Source: an uncultured Flavobacteriaceae bacterium (GTDB lineage: Bacteria; Bacteroidota; Bacteroidia; Flavobacteriales; Flavobacteriaceae). Taken from it: 64,000 bases of DNA. Shown one piece after another: positions 36,226 through 44,945 of this stretch. The stretch lies in contig CANMSA010000001.1 in assembly GCA_947500385.1 (NCBI GenBank), positions 372,001 through 436,000 on the forward strand, written 5' to 3'. The first letter of the stretch is position 1, and every line of letters begins with the position of its first letter. The notes under the pieces were generated by a model. It ran no database searches and was not told where the DNA came from. It was given only the letters and a program-made list of their open reading frames with translations. A program made the translations under genes and the position numbers.

Positions 36226-36374
36226 AAGTATTGAAAAGTGGACTTTTCCCCCGATCGTGAAGTGAAAAATAGATTCCTAGCCATTCTAATTTTACGTTAA
36301 AACTTTGAACGTGCACATAGCCACTAGTACGTATTTGAACTAAGAAAACGAACTTACACAATGCCCATAAAAAA

Positions 36375-36398
36375 AGCCCTGACTTATTGGTCAGGGCT
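36375..36398 (-). terminator. typA: Terminator of typA
   Basis: A perfect 9-bp stem AGCCCTGAC / GTCAGGGCT with a 6-nt loop is followed on the minus strand by T6. It lies 20 bp after the typA stop codon. The A/T runs on both sides make it possibly bidirectional. Confidence 0.85.
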
Positions 36399-36418
36399 GT
36401 TAAAAAAAGGGGTGTACC

Positions 36419-38218
36419 TTATGCTATTTTATTGCGTTTGCGTTCTACCTCAGTCAGGTAGATTTTACGCAGCCGAAGGTGCTTGGGTGTAACCTCAACA
36501 TACTCGTCTTTCTGAATATACTCCAAGGCTTCTTCCAATGAAAACTTGATAGCCGGAACAATTTTTGCCTTATCATCCGCTCCTGCCGAACGTACGTTCG
36601 AGAGTTTTTTGGTTTTGGTGATATTGATGGTCATATCATCTCCACGAGAATTTTCGCCAATCACTTGTCCTTCGTAAATATCTTCTCCGGGATCTACAAA
36701 AAACTTACCACGGTCTTGCAATTTATCGATTGAATACGGAATGGCCTTGCCTTTTTCCATAGAGACTAAAGATCCATTCTGACGCTGTGGAATATCCCCT
36801 TTCATGGGCTGGTATTCTAAAAATCGGTGCGCCATGATCGCTTCCCCGGCGGTAGCCGTCAGCAATTGGTTACGCAAACCGATGATACCGCGTGACGGAA
36901 TCAAAAACTCGCACAACATACGATCGCCCTTGGCTTCCATGCTCGTCATTTCTCCTTTGCGAATCGAGACCATTTCCACGGCACGACCCGAAACTTCCTC
37001 CGGCAAATCGATCGTCAGCGATTCGACCGGCTCACATTTAACACCATCGATCTCCTTAATGATGACCTGTGGTTGTCCTATTTGCAATTCATACCCTTCT
37101 CGTCTCATGGTCTCTATTAAGACGGACAAATGCAATACACCGCGACCAAATACCAAGAACTTATCGGCACTATCGGTTTCGTTTACCCGCAGCGCCAAGT
37201 TCTTTTCCAATTCCCGTTCCAAACGTTCCTTGATGTGGCGCGAGGTCACAAACTTGCCATCTTGTCCGAAAAAGGGGCTATCGTTGATGGTGAACAACAT
37301 ACTCATGGTAGGCTCATCGATGGCAATGGTCTTAAGCCCTTCCGGGTTTTCGATATCGGCAATCGTATCGCCGATCTCAAAACCTTCCAAACCAACAATG
37401 GCACAAATATCGCCCGTAGCTACTTCTTTTACCTTCTTACGGCCCAGGCCTTCAAAGGTAAAAAGCTCCTTTACTTTTGATTTTACGATGCTACCATCTC
37501 TTTTCACCAAGGAAACCTGTTGTCCTTCTTTTAAACTACCCCGCTGCAATCTCCCAATGGCGATTCGTCCGGTAAAGGACGAAAAGTCTAGAGAGGTGAT
37601 CAACATTTGCGTATTTCCGTCGGCAGGTTCGAAAGTGGGAATATGCTCCACCACCATATCCAACAAAGGTTCGATATTATCGGTCTCATTTTGCCAATCT
37701 TCGCTCATCCAATTGTTTTTGGCAGAGCCATATACCGTTGGGAAATCGAGTTGCCATTCTTCGGCGCCCAATTCGAACATCAGGTCAAAAACCTTTTCAT
37801 GTACTTCCTCCGGGGTACAGTTTTCCTTGTCAACTTTGTTGATGACCACACAAGGTTTTAAACCCAGGTCGATTGCTTTTTGCAACACAAAACGCGTTTG
37901 GGGCATAGGACCTTCAAAGGCATCTACCAATAACAAAACCCCATCGGCCATGTTCAATACCCGCTCCACTTCCCCACCAAAATCGGCGTGACCAGGGGTA
38001 TCGATGATATTGATCTTTGTATCCTTATAGACTACCGATACATTCTTTGAAGTAATGGTAATGCCTCTTTCCCTTTCCAGATCATTATTATCCAAAATAA
38101 GATCTCCTGTATTTTGATTCTCACGAAACAATTGACAGTGGTACATGATCTTATCTACCAAGGTAGTCTTGCCGTGGTCTACGTGCGCAATGATCGCAAT
38201 ATTCTTTGTTGTTGACAT
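36419..38218 (-). CDS. typA: Translational GTPase TypA/BipA
   Basis: A ribosome-binding GTPase of the EF-G family, involved in stress adaptation and late 50S assembly. The G1 motif IAHVDHGKTTLVDK follows directly after the start, then GITITSKNVSV, the G3 motif DTPGHADFGGEVER and the G4 motif NKVDKENCTP, followed by domain II, III and V sequences and the BipA C-terminus (SVMAHRFLEY-type segment, KTKKLSNVRSAGADDKA). The start is the ATG at 38218 (MSTTKNIAI); the frame could be extended to a TTG at 38233, but that is unlikely. It has its own promoter and terminator and is about 599 residues, normal for the family. Confidence 0.96.
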   Translation of the reverse strand: MSTTKNIAIIAHVDHGKTTLVDKIMYHCQLFRENQNTGDLILDNNDLERERGITITSKNVSVVYKDTKINIIDTPGHADFGGEVERVLNMADGVLLLVDAFEGPMPQTRFVLQKAIDLGLKPCVVINKVDKENCTPEEVHEKVFDLMFELGAEEWQLDFPTVYGSAKNNWMSEDWQNETDNIEPLLDMVVEHIPTFEPADGNTQMLITSLDFSSFTGRIAIGRLQRGSLKEGQQVSLVKRDGSIVKSKVKELFTFEGLGRKKVKEVATGDICAIVGLEGFEIGDTIADIENPEGLKTIAIDEPTMSMLFTINDSPFFGQDGKFVTSRHIKERLERELEKNLALRVNETDSADKFLVFGRGVLHLSVLIETMRREGYELQIGQPQVIIKEIDGVKCEPVESLTIDLPEEVSGRAVEMVSIRKGEMTSMEAKGDRMLCEFLIPSRGIIGLRNQLLTATAGEAIMAHRFLEYQPMKGDIPQRQNGSLVSMEKGKAIPYSIDKLQDRGKFFVDPGEDIYEGQVIGENSRGDDMTINITKTKKLSNVRSAGADDKAKIVPAIKFSLEEALEYIQKDEYVEVTPKHLRLRKIYLTEVERKRNKIA

Positions 38219-38260
38219 AGTATGTATATTCAATAACAGAAACCTGTCATTTTAAGCGTG

Positions 38261-38295
38261 CAAAGATACTGCTATTTTTTGCTCCTTGGTACAAA
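38261..38295 (-). promoter_or_regulatory. typA: Promoter of typA
   Basis: On the minus strand a perfect -7 element TATCTTTG (38261-38268) lies 42 bp before the ATG at 38218. A TTTG (38292-38295) lies 23 bp upstream, slightly further than the usual 18-19 bp. Confidence 0.5.
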
Positions 38296-38330
38296 CTTAT
38301 GTTATTTTTATGTTGTTGATTTTGAGGAAG

Positions 38331-38876
38331 TTATTTTTTTTGACCTTTACCTAAGACCCAGCCTAAGCGGACATCGGCCCAGATACCAAAATCGGTGCCT
38401 ATTTCGTCGTTCAAAAGCGCAGGGCCGAAAGAAACGCCCCAGTAGAAACCTCTGGGTCGCGTGCGTTGAATTCCATATAATACGGCCACATTGTAAAAAT
38501 AGGAAGTGTCGTAATCCAGATTGCCGATCAAAGGATCTCCCGATAAAAGCTGATTCGTAAGCGACAGATAGTTTCCGCTATTCCCTGTAATATTTTTGCG
38601 CTTCCTTTTTCTGCGTTCCATGTTGGTAAAATACCGAAAATCTGCCTGTAGTCCGGGGAAAAGTCCAAAATCGGTATTACGATCGGTACCCCCGGCCAAG
38701 GCGAAGCCCAAAAGGGCATCGAAGTTCAAGGTAGTGTTTTGGCCCAATCCGATTTCATAGGATATCCCGGGAGTCAGCGCATTCACCTTAAAGAGTTGGT
38801 CTTCTACATTTTTATTGGATTGGGCAAACATGAGCGCAGCACATAACAGGAAAAAATAAATCAAGCATTTTCGCAT
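38331..38876 (-). CDS. Small outer-membrane-type beta-barrel protein
   Basis: A 181-residue exported protein (signal peptide ends MFAQ) with alternating beta strands and no known motif. It shares with the gene at 43316-43885 the segments LxPGIxYEIGL, a basic run before GNSGNY (here KNITGNSGNYLS), YGIQRTRPRGFYW and a glycine-rich last strand. The two are paralogues flanking the TonB receptor and LytS/LytTR genes. They look like small outer-membrane barrels; the function is not recognised. Confidence 0.6.
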   Translation of the reverse strand: MRKCLIYFFLLCAALMFAQSNKNVEDQLFKVNALTPGISYEIGLGQNTTLNFDALLGFALAGGTDRNTDFGLFPGLQADFRYFTNMERRKRKRKNITGNSGNYLSLTNQLLSGDPLIGNLDYDTSYFYNVAVLYGIQRTRPRGFYWGVSFGPALLNDEIGTDFGIWADVRLGWVLGKGQKK

Positions 38877-38943
38877 AGTGGGTGTTGTTTTTAGTGGTAC
38901 GCCACAAGCGAATCAAACATCGGACCAAACTGGGAATTCTGAA

Positions 38944-41340
38944 TTAATCTATTCTTCCCTTTTCATCTTCGAGTCCCGTTTCGCGCTTCCGCACCTTCTT
39001 AATTTCGTTTCGTCCAAAGTTATAGCTCAGACTAAAAGCGACTTGTCTACTATCCCCACCACCACTACCATCAATGAACAATTCACCAAATTGTGTAGTA
39101 CCACTCCAAGGCACCGTATATAATAAGTCATTGAAAGAAAGCCGAGCCGTTAATTTTTCTGCAAAGAATTTTTTCTGAAAAGCGAGGTTTAACGACCCTA
39201 AGGAGCGAGCTTGGTACGTACCTCCCCAAATAGAAGGGGAACTATACCATCCTGATAACTCCATTCGAATAGCGGCCGGAAGGCTAAAGGTGTTTTGTGC
39301 ATACAAACTAAGCGTCTCCTGTGTCACGGCCAAAAATTCGGGACTGGTGGGTTTGTATTTACTTTGAAACGCATTGACACTTACAAAAATTCGCCACCAG
39401 TCGTTGATCTTGCCCGGGTACGAAACCCCTACATTGATGGTTTGCTGGTCGGCCACGTCCCGAGTGATCAGAAAATTTCGTCCCCCACTCTCTGCTACGG
39501 TTACTTGGGCAAAAAAATCGGAAACATAGCTATAACTCAAAGAGGTGGTGAGGCGATAATTGAAGGTATGCGATAGTTTTAAGTTATCGGTATATTGGGG
39601 TTGTAAAAAGGGATTTCCCTTGCGAAACGACAGCTCATCGATTTTGTATTCGAAAGGGTTGAGCGATTGGTAGTTGGGGCGTTGAATACGCTTGCTATAG
39701 GTCAGTGCAAACTGGTTTTTTCTATTGTGTTGGTAGGTAAGTCCGCCGGAAGGGAAAAAATCCACGTAATTGCGTTTTACTCTATTGGCATCTGTCTCTT
39801 GATCACTTCTTAGGTTCCCGTCGGAGATGGTATTTTCCATTCGTAGGCCAAATTGCACGTTCCATTTATTCCATTTTCGATTGTAGTTAAAATAAGCGGC
39901 ATTGATTTGCTCATCATATTCAAATCGGTTGCTTTGCGACACATCCAATACTTCTTGTTGACTTACGGTATTGAAAAAATCAAACGTATTCTCCGTGGCC
40001 ACAAAAGAAATTTTACCCCCTAACCCGAGCTTCCCCTTCCAGAAATTTTGCTCATAGTCAATTTTAGCCGTAACAATATTAATATCTATAGGCGTTTCCT
40101 GCCGGGTGATTTGTTCGCCAATGATTTCGGTCTCAGGGCCATTGAAGTAAAAGTTGGGCTGAAAAGCATTACGGTCACTTTTGTACTTTCCATAATCCAA
40201 ATCGACGTTTACGGTATACCCTAGGGTATCGGCATACCGATAATTTACATTGGCATTCACGTTATACGACTTAAAAGAGGAACGGTTGTTTGCAACCAAA
40301 ACGCTGTCGTTGACCATTGCGCCTATGGGCCGTATAGGAGTTCGCGAGTCGCTTTCGCCAAAACCATTGTTGAAGTTTCCGTTAAAGATAGCTCCAAATG
40401 TGCTTTTTGCACTTGCATATAGGTCGTACCCAAGCTTGATGTTATTGCTGTTTTGGTCAAAAACACTCCTTGTCTTCGCATCAAACTCAGTGGCACCTTG
40501 CCTGCGAAATAGGTTGATGAAGTTGGCACTCTTTCCAAATCGGTTGCTGTATGTCCCATACAAGTTGCCCTTGGCCCCTCTTGTATTAAAGGATACGCTT
40601 GTATTGTACCGTTTAAAATTCCCAATGGTAAGCCCCGAAGTGATCGACCCATTGGTTCCCAAGCTTTTATCTTTTTTTAACTTGATATTAATGATACCGG
40701 CGTTCCCCGCAGCGTCGTATTTCGATGAGGGTTGTGTAATGATCTCCAAGGCCTCGATATCGGTCGCTTGTAGACTCTCGAGGTAATTGGTTAGATCATC
40801 TCCTTGTAATATGGAAGGCTTTCCATCGATATAAAACTGCACTCCGGCCTTCCCTTCCAAAACCACTCCACCGTTATTATCAATAATCACTCCAGGTGCT
40901 TTGCGCAGCAATTCAAAAGCACTGGTGCCGGTGGCATTAATCGTGTTTTCTACGTTAAATACCGTTTTATCGGCCATCACTTGTACCATGGGTTTTTCTG
41001 CTACTACCGTTACTTCTTCTAGATTTTGCATTTCGGAAGTCATGGTGATCGATCCCAATTCAAGGTCTGTTTGGCTTACGGCTACCGTTTTTCCTAACTC
41101 GGCAAAACCGACACTGGTGATAACAAGTTGATATGTGCCCTCGGAAAGGCCCTTAAGTTCAAAGAAGCCATCTTCATTACTGGTCGTTGCCTTTACAAGC
41201 ACACTGTCTTGAGTGTCGTTTAAAAGAACTGTGGCAAATGCCAGTGGTTCCCCGTTTTCGGAAATCAGTTGGCCTGAAATAGATTGGCCCCAAAGAAAAG
41301 GAAAGCTTAGTAAGGTAATTAAGGTACAAATGGTTTTCAT
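38944..41340 (-). CDS. TonB-dependent receptor with carboxypeptidase-regulatory-like N-terminus
   Basis: A 798-residue outer-membrane receptor. A signal peptide (ends LWGQ) is followed by a CarboxypepD_reg-like domain (SISGQLISENGEPLAFATVL, about 20-105), a plug (LLRKAPGVIIDNNGGVVLEG, about 120-225) and a barrel of the outer_membrane_beta-barrel_3 type (about 370-780; FALTYSKRIQRPNYQSLNPF). There is no adjacent SusD, so it is probably not a glycan importer of the SusC type; the substrate is unknown. It is divergent from the LytS/LytTR genes and shares with them a strongly structured intergenic region, so that system may control it. Confidence 0.9.
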   Translation of the reverse strand: MKTICTLITLLSFPFLWGQSISGQLISENGEPLAFATVLLNDTQDSVLVKATTSNEDGFFELKGLSEGTYQLVITSVGFAELGKTVAVSQTDLELGSITMTSEMQNLEEVTVVAEKPMVQVMADKTVFNVENTINATGTSAFELLRKAPGVIIDNNGGVVLEGKAGVQFYIDGKPSILQGDDLTNYLESLQATDIEALEIITQPSSKYDAAGNAGIINIKLKKDKSLGTNGSITSGLTIGNFKRYNTSVSFNTRGAKGNLYGTYSNRFGKSANFINLFRRQGATEFDAKTRSVFDQNSNNIKLGYDLYASAKSTFGAIFNGNFNNGFGESDSRTPIRPIGAMVNDSVLVANNRSSFKSYNVNANVNYRYADTLGYTVNVDLDYGKYKSDRNAFQPNFYFNGPETEIIGEQITRQETPIDINIVTAKIDYEQNFWKGKLGLGGKISFVATENTFDFFNTVSQQEVLDVSQSNRFEYDEQINAAYFNYNRKWNKWNVQFGLRMENTISDGNLRSDQETDANRVKRNYVDFFPSGGLTYQHNRKNQFALTYSKRIQRPNYQSLNPFEYKIDELSFRKGNPFLQPQYTDNLKLSHTFNYRLTTSLSYSYVSDFFAQVTVAESGGRNFLITRDVADQQTINVGVSYPGKINDWWRIFVSVNAFQSKYKPTSPEFLAVTQETLSLYAQNTFSLPAAIRMELSGWYSSPSIWGGTYQARSLGSLNLAFQKKFFAEKLTARLSFNDLLYTVPWSGTTQFGELFIDGSGGGDSRQVAFSLSYNFGRNEIKKVRKRETGLEDEKGRID

Positions 41341-41398
41341 GACGGTTTGTTTTTAGTTTCCTCAAAAATCCAATTTTGACGGAGCTCATGAAACTGGA

Positions 41399-41472
41399 AT
41401 TCGACGAATGGCCCTGTAGCCGGTTGAAGCTACCCCGGACAATTCAACTGCCTATAGGACCATTCGTCGGAT
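41399..41472. other. 74-nt double-stem hairpin between divergent genes
   Basis: The outer arms (41402-41419 and 41452-41469) pair at 17 of 18 positions including one G-U; three more pairs extend to 41399/41472. A second 8-bp stem (CGGTTGAA 41421-41428 with TTCAACTG 41443-41450) lies inside, leaving a 14-nt loop. An alternative stem GTAGC/GCTAC (41416-41420, 41429-41433) competes with both. It sits almost exactly midway between the two divergent start codons (about 60 bp each side). There is no T-run, so it is not a terminator. It may be an operator, a leader structure or an inserted hairpin element. Confidence 0.7.
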
Positions 41473-41532
41473 GTTACTTTTGAAAATGAGCCTTTATTAG
41501 TACTTTGCTATTGAACATATACACTACTTCAA

Positions 41533-42591
41533 ATGAAAAAAAGGTTGCCTTGGGGAATTAAGTTAGGAGAGCTCTTATCTCTAATGTTCCTGTATTTCTT
41601 TTTTGCGTTTTTGTATTGTTCGACACTCTGGCTGAATAGGGCCGGTTATAAAAACCCGGATGATCCCTTGTTCAGTATTCAGAATTTTATCTCCAATGGG
41701 GGAACCCAGTATTTCCTATTTTTTCTTTTTACGGTTCCCATCTGGTGGCTCGTTTTTAAACGTTTTGCCCATTTGTCAATTCTGTCCAAACTATCTATTA
41801 ACTTGGTAATGCTGCCCGTATTCGTGGTAGGTACGCAACAAGCTTACTATTACCTTTCAGAACTATGGGGCTACGGACATTTGATCGGTACCGGGCGCGT
41901 TTGGGATTTGTATATCCCCACCTTATTTTACCTGATTCAGTTCGGTTTTTTTCATGCCTACGAATACTTCAAGGAAAATCAACGAAAGCTTTTGTTGGAG
42001 GGGGAACTGAGACAGGTTGCCTTAAAAAGTGAGCTGTCAGCTATTAAGGCACAGTTGAATCCTCATTTTCTGTACAATGTTTTTAATACCATCAATGCAT
42101 CGGTACCGCCCGAACAGGAACAAACCCGTGAGATGATAGGGCAACTTTCGGATCTATTCCGCTATCAACTACGTGCCACCCAGACCGAACTGGTACCTTT
42201 GGAAGATGAGTTGGCTTTTGTACGGAAATACTTGGATTTGGAAAAAGCACGTTTTGAGGAACGCCTTAAAATCATCATCGATGTGGCACCAGCCCTTCTA
42301 AAGGAACAAGTACCCCCAATGTTGCTGCAGCCCTTGGTAGAAAACTCCGTCAAACACGGTCTTTCTAGTTTGATCGAAGGCGGTACTATCACCATACGAA
42401 TAAAAAAAATAGAAGATAAATTGCGCTTCGAAATTTCGGATACTGGTATCGGCGTCACGGATAAAAAAGCCATCTTCAATAAAGGCATCGGGCTTACGAA
42501 CACCAAATTACGGCTTCAAAAAATGTATCAAGCACATTTAGAAGTTTCCGATAATGACCCTAAGGGTCTTAAAATCGCTTTTTCGATATGA
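41533..42591 (+). CDS. LytS-type sensor histidine kinase
   Basis: A 352-residue kinase with four N-terminal membrane helices (about residues 12-135), a short coiled segment and a His_kinase domain with the phospho-acceptor in LNPHFLYNVFNTIN (about 178-191), followed by an HATPase_c domain (ENSVKHGL N-box, DTGIGVTDK and GIGLTNTKLRL G-boxes). It is the partner of the downstream LytTR regulator; the stop codon overlaps that gene's ATG by 4 bp (ATGA). In Bacteroidota such pairs control surface, envelope or motility genes. The ligand is unknown. Confidence 0.93.
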   Translation: MKKRLPWGIKLGELLSLMFLYFFFAFLYCSTLWLNRAGYKNPDDPLFSIQNFISNGGTQYFLFFLFTVPIWWLVFKRFAHLSILSKLSINLVMLPVFVVGTQQAYYYLSELWGYGHLIGTGRVWDLYIPTLFYLIQFGFFHAYEYFKENQRKLLLEGELRQVALKSELSAIKAQLNPHFLYNVFNTINASVPPEQEQTREMIGQLSDLFRYQLRATQTELVPLEDELAFVRKYLDLEKARFEERLKIIIDVAPALLKEQVPPMLLQPLVENSVKHGLSSLIEGGTITIRIKKIEDKLRFEISDTGIGVTDKKAIFNKGIGLTNTKLRLQKMYQAHLEVSDNDPKGLKIAFSI

Positions 42592-43310
42592 AAAAAGTAA
42601 TTATCGTTGATGACGAAAAGGCCGGTCGAAAATTGATTAAGGAATACTTAGAAGCTTTTCCTAATTTAATTCTGGTCGCCGAAGTCAATAACGGGGTAGA
42701 CGCCGTCAAGGAAATTAATCGTTTTAAACCGGATCTTGTTTTTTTAGATATACAAATGCCGGGAATGACCGGTTTTGAGGTACTCACCCATCTCGAGGAA
42801 ATACCACAGATCATCTTCTCCACTGCCTACGATAAATACGCATTGCAGGCATTTGAAGTACATGCGGTAGATTATTTATTGAAACCGTATACCAAAGAGC
42901 GCTTTGATAAAGCGATCGAAAAATTGGGACAAGGCACAGCACCTATAGGGGCACTTACCGAAAGTCTTTTGATGGAAAAACCATCATACCCGGAGCGTGT
43001 TTTGGTACAGCACGCAAATCGCCTTATTACCGTGGCGGTAGAAGATATTTTATGGGTAGAGGCCTATGGCGACTATTCGAAGTTACACACGGCCACAGAT
43101 GTTTTCCTCAGTAACTATGGAATTTCGGCCCTAGAGGAAAAATTGGATCCCAAAAAATTTATTCGGGTACATCGATCTTCTTTAATCCAGCTTAAATCGG
43201 TAAAAGAGCTTCATAAGTACGGAAAGTCATACGATGTAACGATGCAAAACGGGGATGTGGTACGCGTAAGTCGTGGTTATATGGAAGCATTGAAAGAACT
43301 AATGCTCTAA
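42588..43310 (+). CDS. LytTR-type response regulator
   Basis: A 240-residue regulator. The receiver domain (about 1-120) has the acidic pair VDDE, the phospho-acceptor Asp in DLVFLDIQMPGM and the conserved Lys in LLKPYTKERF. The C-terminal LytTR DNA-binding domain (about 140-235) has RLITVAVEDILWVEAYGDYS and KKFIRVHRSSLIQL. It is translationally coupled to the kinase (ATGA overlap). Targets may include the divergent TonB receptor or the two small barrel genes nearby, but no LytTR direct-repeat site was recognised. Confidence 0.94.
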   Translation: MKKVIIVDDEKAGRKLIKEYLEAFPNLILVAEVNNGVDAVKEINRFKPDLVFLDIQMPGMTGFEVLTHLEEIPQIIFSTAYDKYALQAFEVHAVDYLLKPYTKERFDKAIEKLGQGTAPIGALTESLLMEKPSYPERVLVQHANRLITVAVEDILWVEAYGDYSKLHTATDVFLSNYGISALEEKLDPKKFIRVHRSSLIQLKSVKELHKYGKSYDVTMQNGDVVRVSRGYMEALKELML

Positions 43311-43315
43311 TTGCG

Positions 43316-43885
43316 TCAATTCTTTCTTTTTGAAGGGGTCCACCCAATATTGAAACCGACCATGGGTCCGTAACCGGACAGTACCCCATCGCCACGGTAA
43401 TAGCCTGCTCCCAATTCTGCGGTAAAATTAAGTCCTTTTGGGTACGTTCGTTGAATTCCATAGACCATTCCGTAGAACCCCACATTAAAATCGCTCGGCC
43501 CTTCAATATTGGTTGCAACGCGTAATTGGGAAAAGAAGATGGCCTGTGCCGCAGCTATGTAGTTGCCTGAATTACCATCTACATTTTTACGTAAATCCCG
43601 TCGGCGTTGTAGGTTGTGATAGTAACGGTAGCGGTTGTTCCAGACAAGTCCAAAGGCATAGCCTTCCTCATAGGTCGCCAAGCCAAAACCCAAGGAGGTC
43701 GAAGCGGTTTGATTTCTAAACAGCCCTATTTCATACGTAATGCCAGGACTTAATAAGTTGAAATTCACGTGGTGTTTTTCCAAATTTACCAGTCCACTGC
43801 CCTGTTCGTTGATTTTCCGAATTTGTGCATCCGCTTCGAACGATAGCACAAAAAAAGTGAGTACCAGTAGTAATTTTTTAGCCAT
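43316..43885 (-). CDS. Small outer-membrane-type beta-barrel protein, paralogue
   Basis: A 189-residue exported protein (signal peptide ends ADAQ) and paralogue of the gene at 38331-38876: it has LLSPGITYEIGLFRNQ, a basic run then GNSGNY (here RKNVDGNSGNYIA), YGIQRTYPKGLNF and a glycine-rich end (GPMVGFNIGWTPSKRKN). It is convergent with the response-regulator gene, with 5 bp between stop codons, and divergent from kdsA. It is probably an outer-membrane barrel of unknown function. Confidence 0.6.
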   Translation of the reverse strand: MAKKLLLVLTFFVLSFEADAQIRKINEQGSGLVNLEKHHVNFNLLSPGITYEIGLFRNQTASTSLGFGLATYEEGYAFGLVWNNRYRYYHNLQRRRDLRKNVDGNSGNYIAAAQAIFFSQLRVATNIEGPSDFNVGFYGMVYGIQRTYPKGLNFTAELGAGYYRGDGVLSGYGPMVGFNIGWTPSKRKN

Positions 43886-43938
43886 GTAAAATCCCGTTTT
43901 CTGTGTTTAAATCTAAAAACTAAACCCGAGGGAAACAC

Positions 43939-43946
43939 TATCTTTG
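43939..43946 (+). promoter_or_regulatory. kdsA: -7 promoter element of kdsA
   Basis: A perfect TATCTTTG sits 15 bp before the kdsA ATG, implying a leader of about 12 nt. No clear TTG is present at -33. Confidence 0.5.
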
Positions 43947-43961
43947 TGGAAAATTTAAGAA

Positions 43962-44783
43962 ATGGACCTTTCGCTTGTTCCTCAAATAAAACATACTGAC
44001 AACAACAATTTTTTTCTTCTTTCCGGACCTTGTGCCATTGAAGGGGAAGAGATGGCGCTGCGCATCGCAGAAAAGATCGTTGGGATTACCGATCGTTTGA
44101 AGATTCCCTATGTATTCAAGGGAAGTTTTAAAAAAGCAAACCGCAGTAGGGTAGATTCTTTTACCGGTATCGGGGACGAAAAGGCTTTGAAAATACTTAG
44201 AAAGGTTTCGGAGACCTTTCACGTACCCACCGTGACCGATATTCATGAAGTTTCCGATGCCCTCAAGGCGGCGGAATATGTAGATGTTTTGCAGATACCG
44301 GCCTTTTTGGTTCGCCAGACGGATTTGGTGGTGGCAGCGGCAAAAACCGGGAAGACCATCAACTTGAAAAAAGGGCAGTTCATGAGCCCGGAAAGCATGC
44401 AACATGCAACGACCAAAGTGACGGGTACCGGGAATGGGCAAGTGATGGTTACCGACCGGGGTACCATGTTCGGATATCAAGATATGGTCGTTGATTTTCG
44501 TGGAATTCCTACCATGAAAGCCTATGCGCCCGTAGTATTGGATGTCACCCATTCGTTACAACAGCCCAACCAATCTTCCGGAGTAACAGGGGGGCGCCCA
44601 GATATGATCGAGACCATTGCACGAGCGGGAATCGCGACCGGGGTTGATGGTATTTTTATGGAAACCCATTTCGACCCCTCGATTGCAAAGAGTGATGGGG
44701 CAAACATGCTTCATTTGGACCATCTAGCACCCTTGTTGACAAATCTGACACGTTTGCGAAAAACGGTGAACGACCTGCAATAA
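43962..44783 (+). CDS. kdsA: 3-deoxy-8-phosphooctulonate synthase (KDO-8-P synthase)
   Basis: A 273-residue enzyme that joins phosphoenolpyruvate and arabinose 5-phosphate to give KDO-8-phosphate, a step in the lipopolysaccharide core pathway in the cytoplasm. Family features are intact: FFLLSGPCAIEGEEMA, YVFKGSFKKANRSRVDSFTG, VPTVTDIHE, LQIPAFLVRQTDLV, NLKKGQFMSPE and VTHSLQQPNQSSGVTGGRP. It has its own promoter and stands alone. The length is normal. Confidence 0.97.
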   Translation: MDLSLVPQIKHTDNNNFFLLSGPCAIEGEEMALRIAEKIVGITDRLKIPYVFKGSFKKANRSRVDSFTGIGDEKALKILRKVSETFHVPTVTDIHEVSDALKAAEYVDVLQIPAFLVRQTDLVVAAAKTGKTINLKKGQFMSPESMQHATTKVTGTGNGQVMVTDRGTMFGYQDMVVDFRGIPTMKAYAPVVLDVTHSLQQPNQSSGVTGGRPDMIETIARAGIATGVDGIFMETHFDPSIAKSDGANMLHLDHLAPLLTNLTRLRKTVNDLQ

Positions 44784-44828
44784 TTTTACCATTTCTTAGT
44801 TTCTTTTGTACGATTAAGCCAACCGAAC

Positions 44829-44945
44829 ATGTACAAATACTTTTGTCTATTTGCCCCTATTTTGTTTTTAAGCTTTTTGGGCACGGCCCAAATACCCGAT
44901 ACGTTTGGGAATGTTACCGCCGCCGAGCAACGTAACCACCTATGA
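44829..44945 (+). other. Signal-peptide fragment in a different frame from the following gene
   Basis: An ATG opens a 38-codon frame beginning MYKYFCLFAPILFLSFLGTA (a clear signal peptide), continuing QIPDTFGNVTAAEQR and then hitting a stop. FGxVTxxE is how DUF3857 proteins usually begin after their signal peptide. The rest of the gene is in the next frame (skip of one base near 44935), so this is probably its detached 5' end. Confidence 0.65.

Noticed and set aside
36804-37991. A 395-codon plus-strand frame
   Set aside because: Antisense of typA, a well conserved gene.
41399-41472. Bidirectional terminator
   Set aside because: It lies between divergent starts, where no transcript needs to end, and has no T-run on either side.
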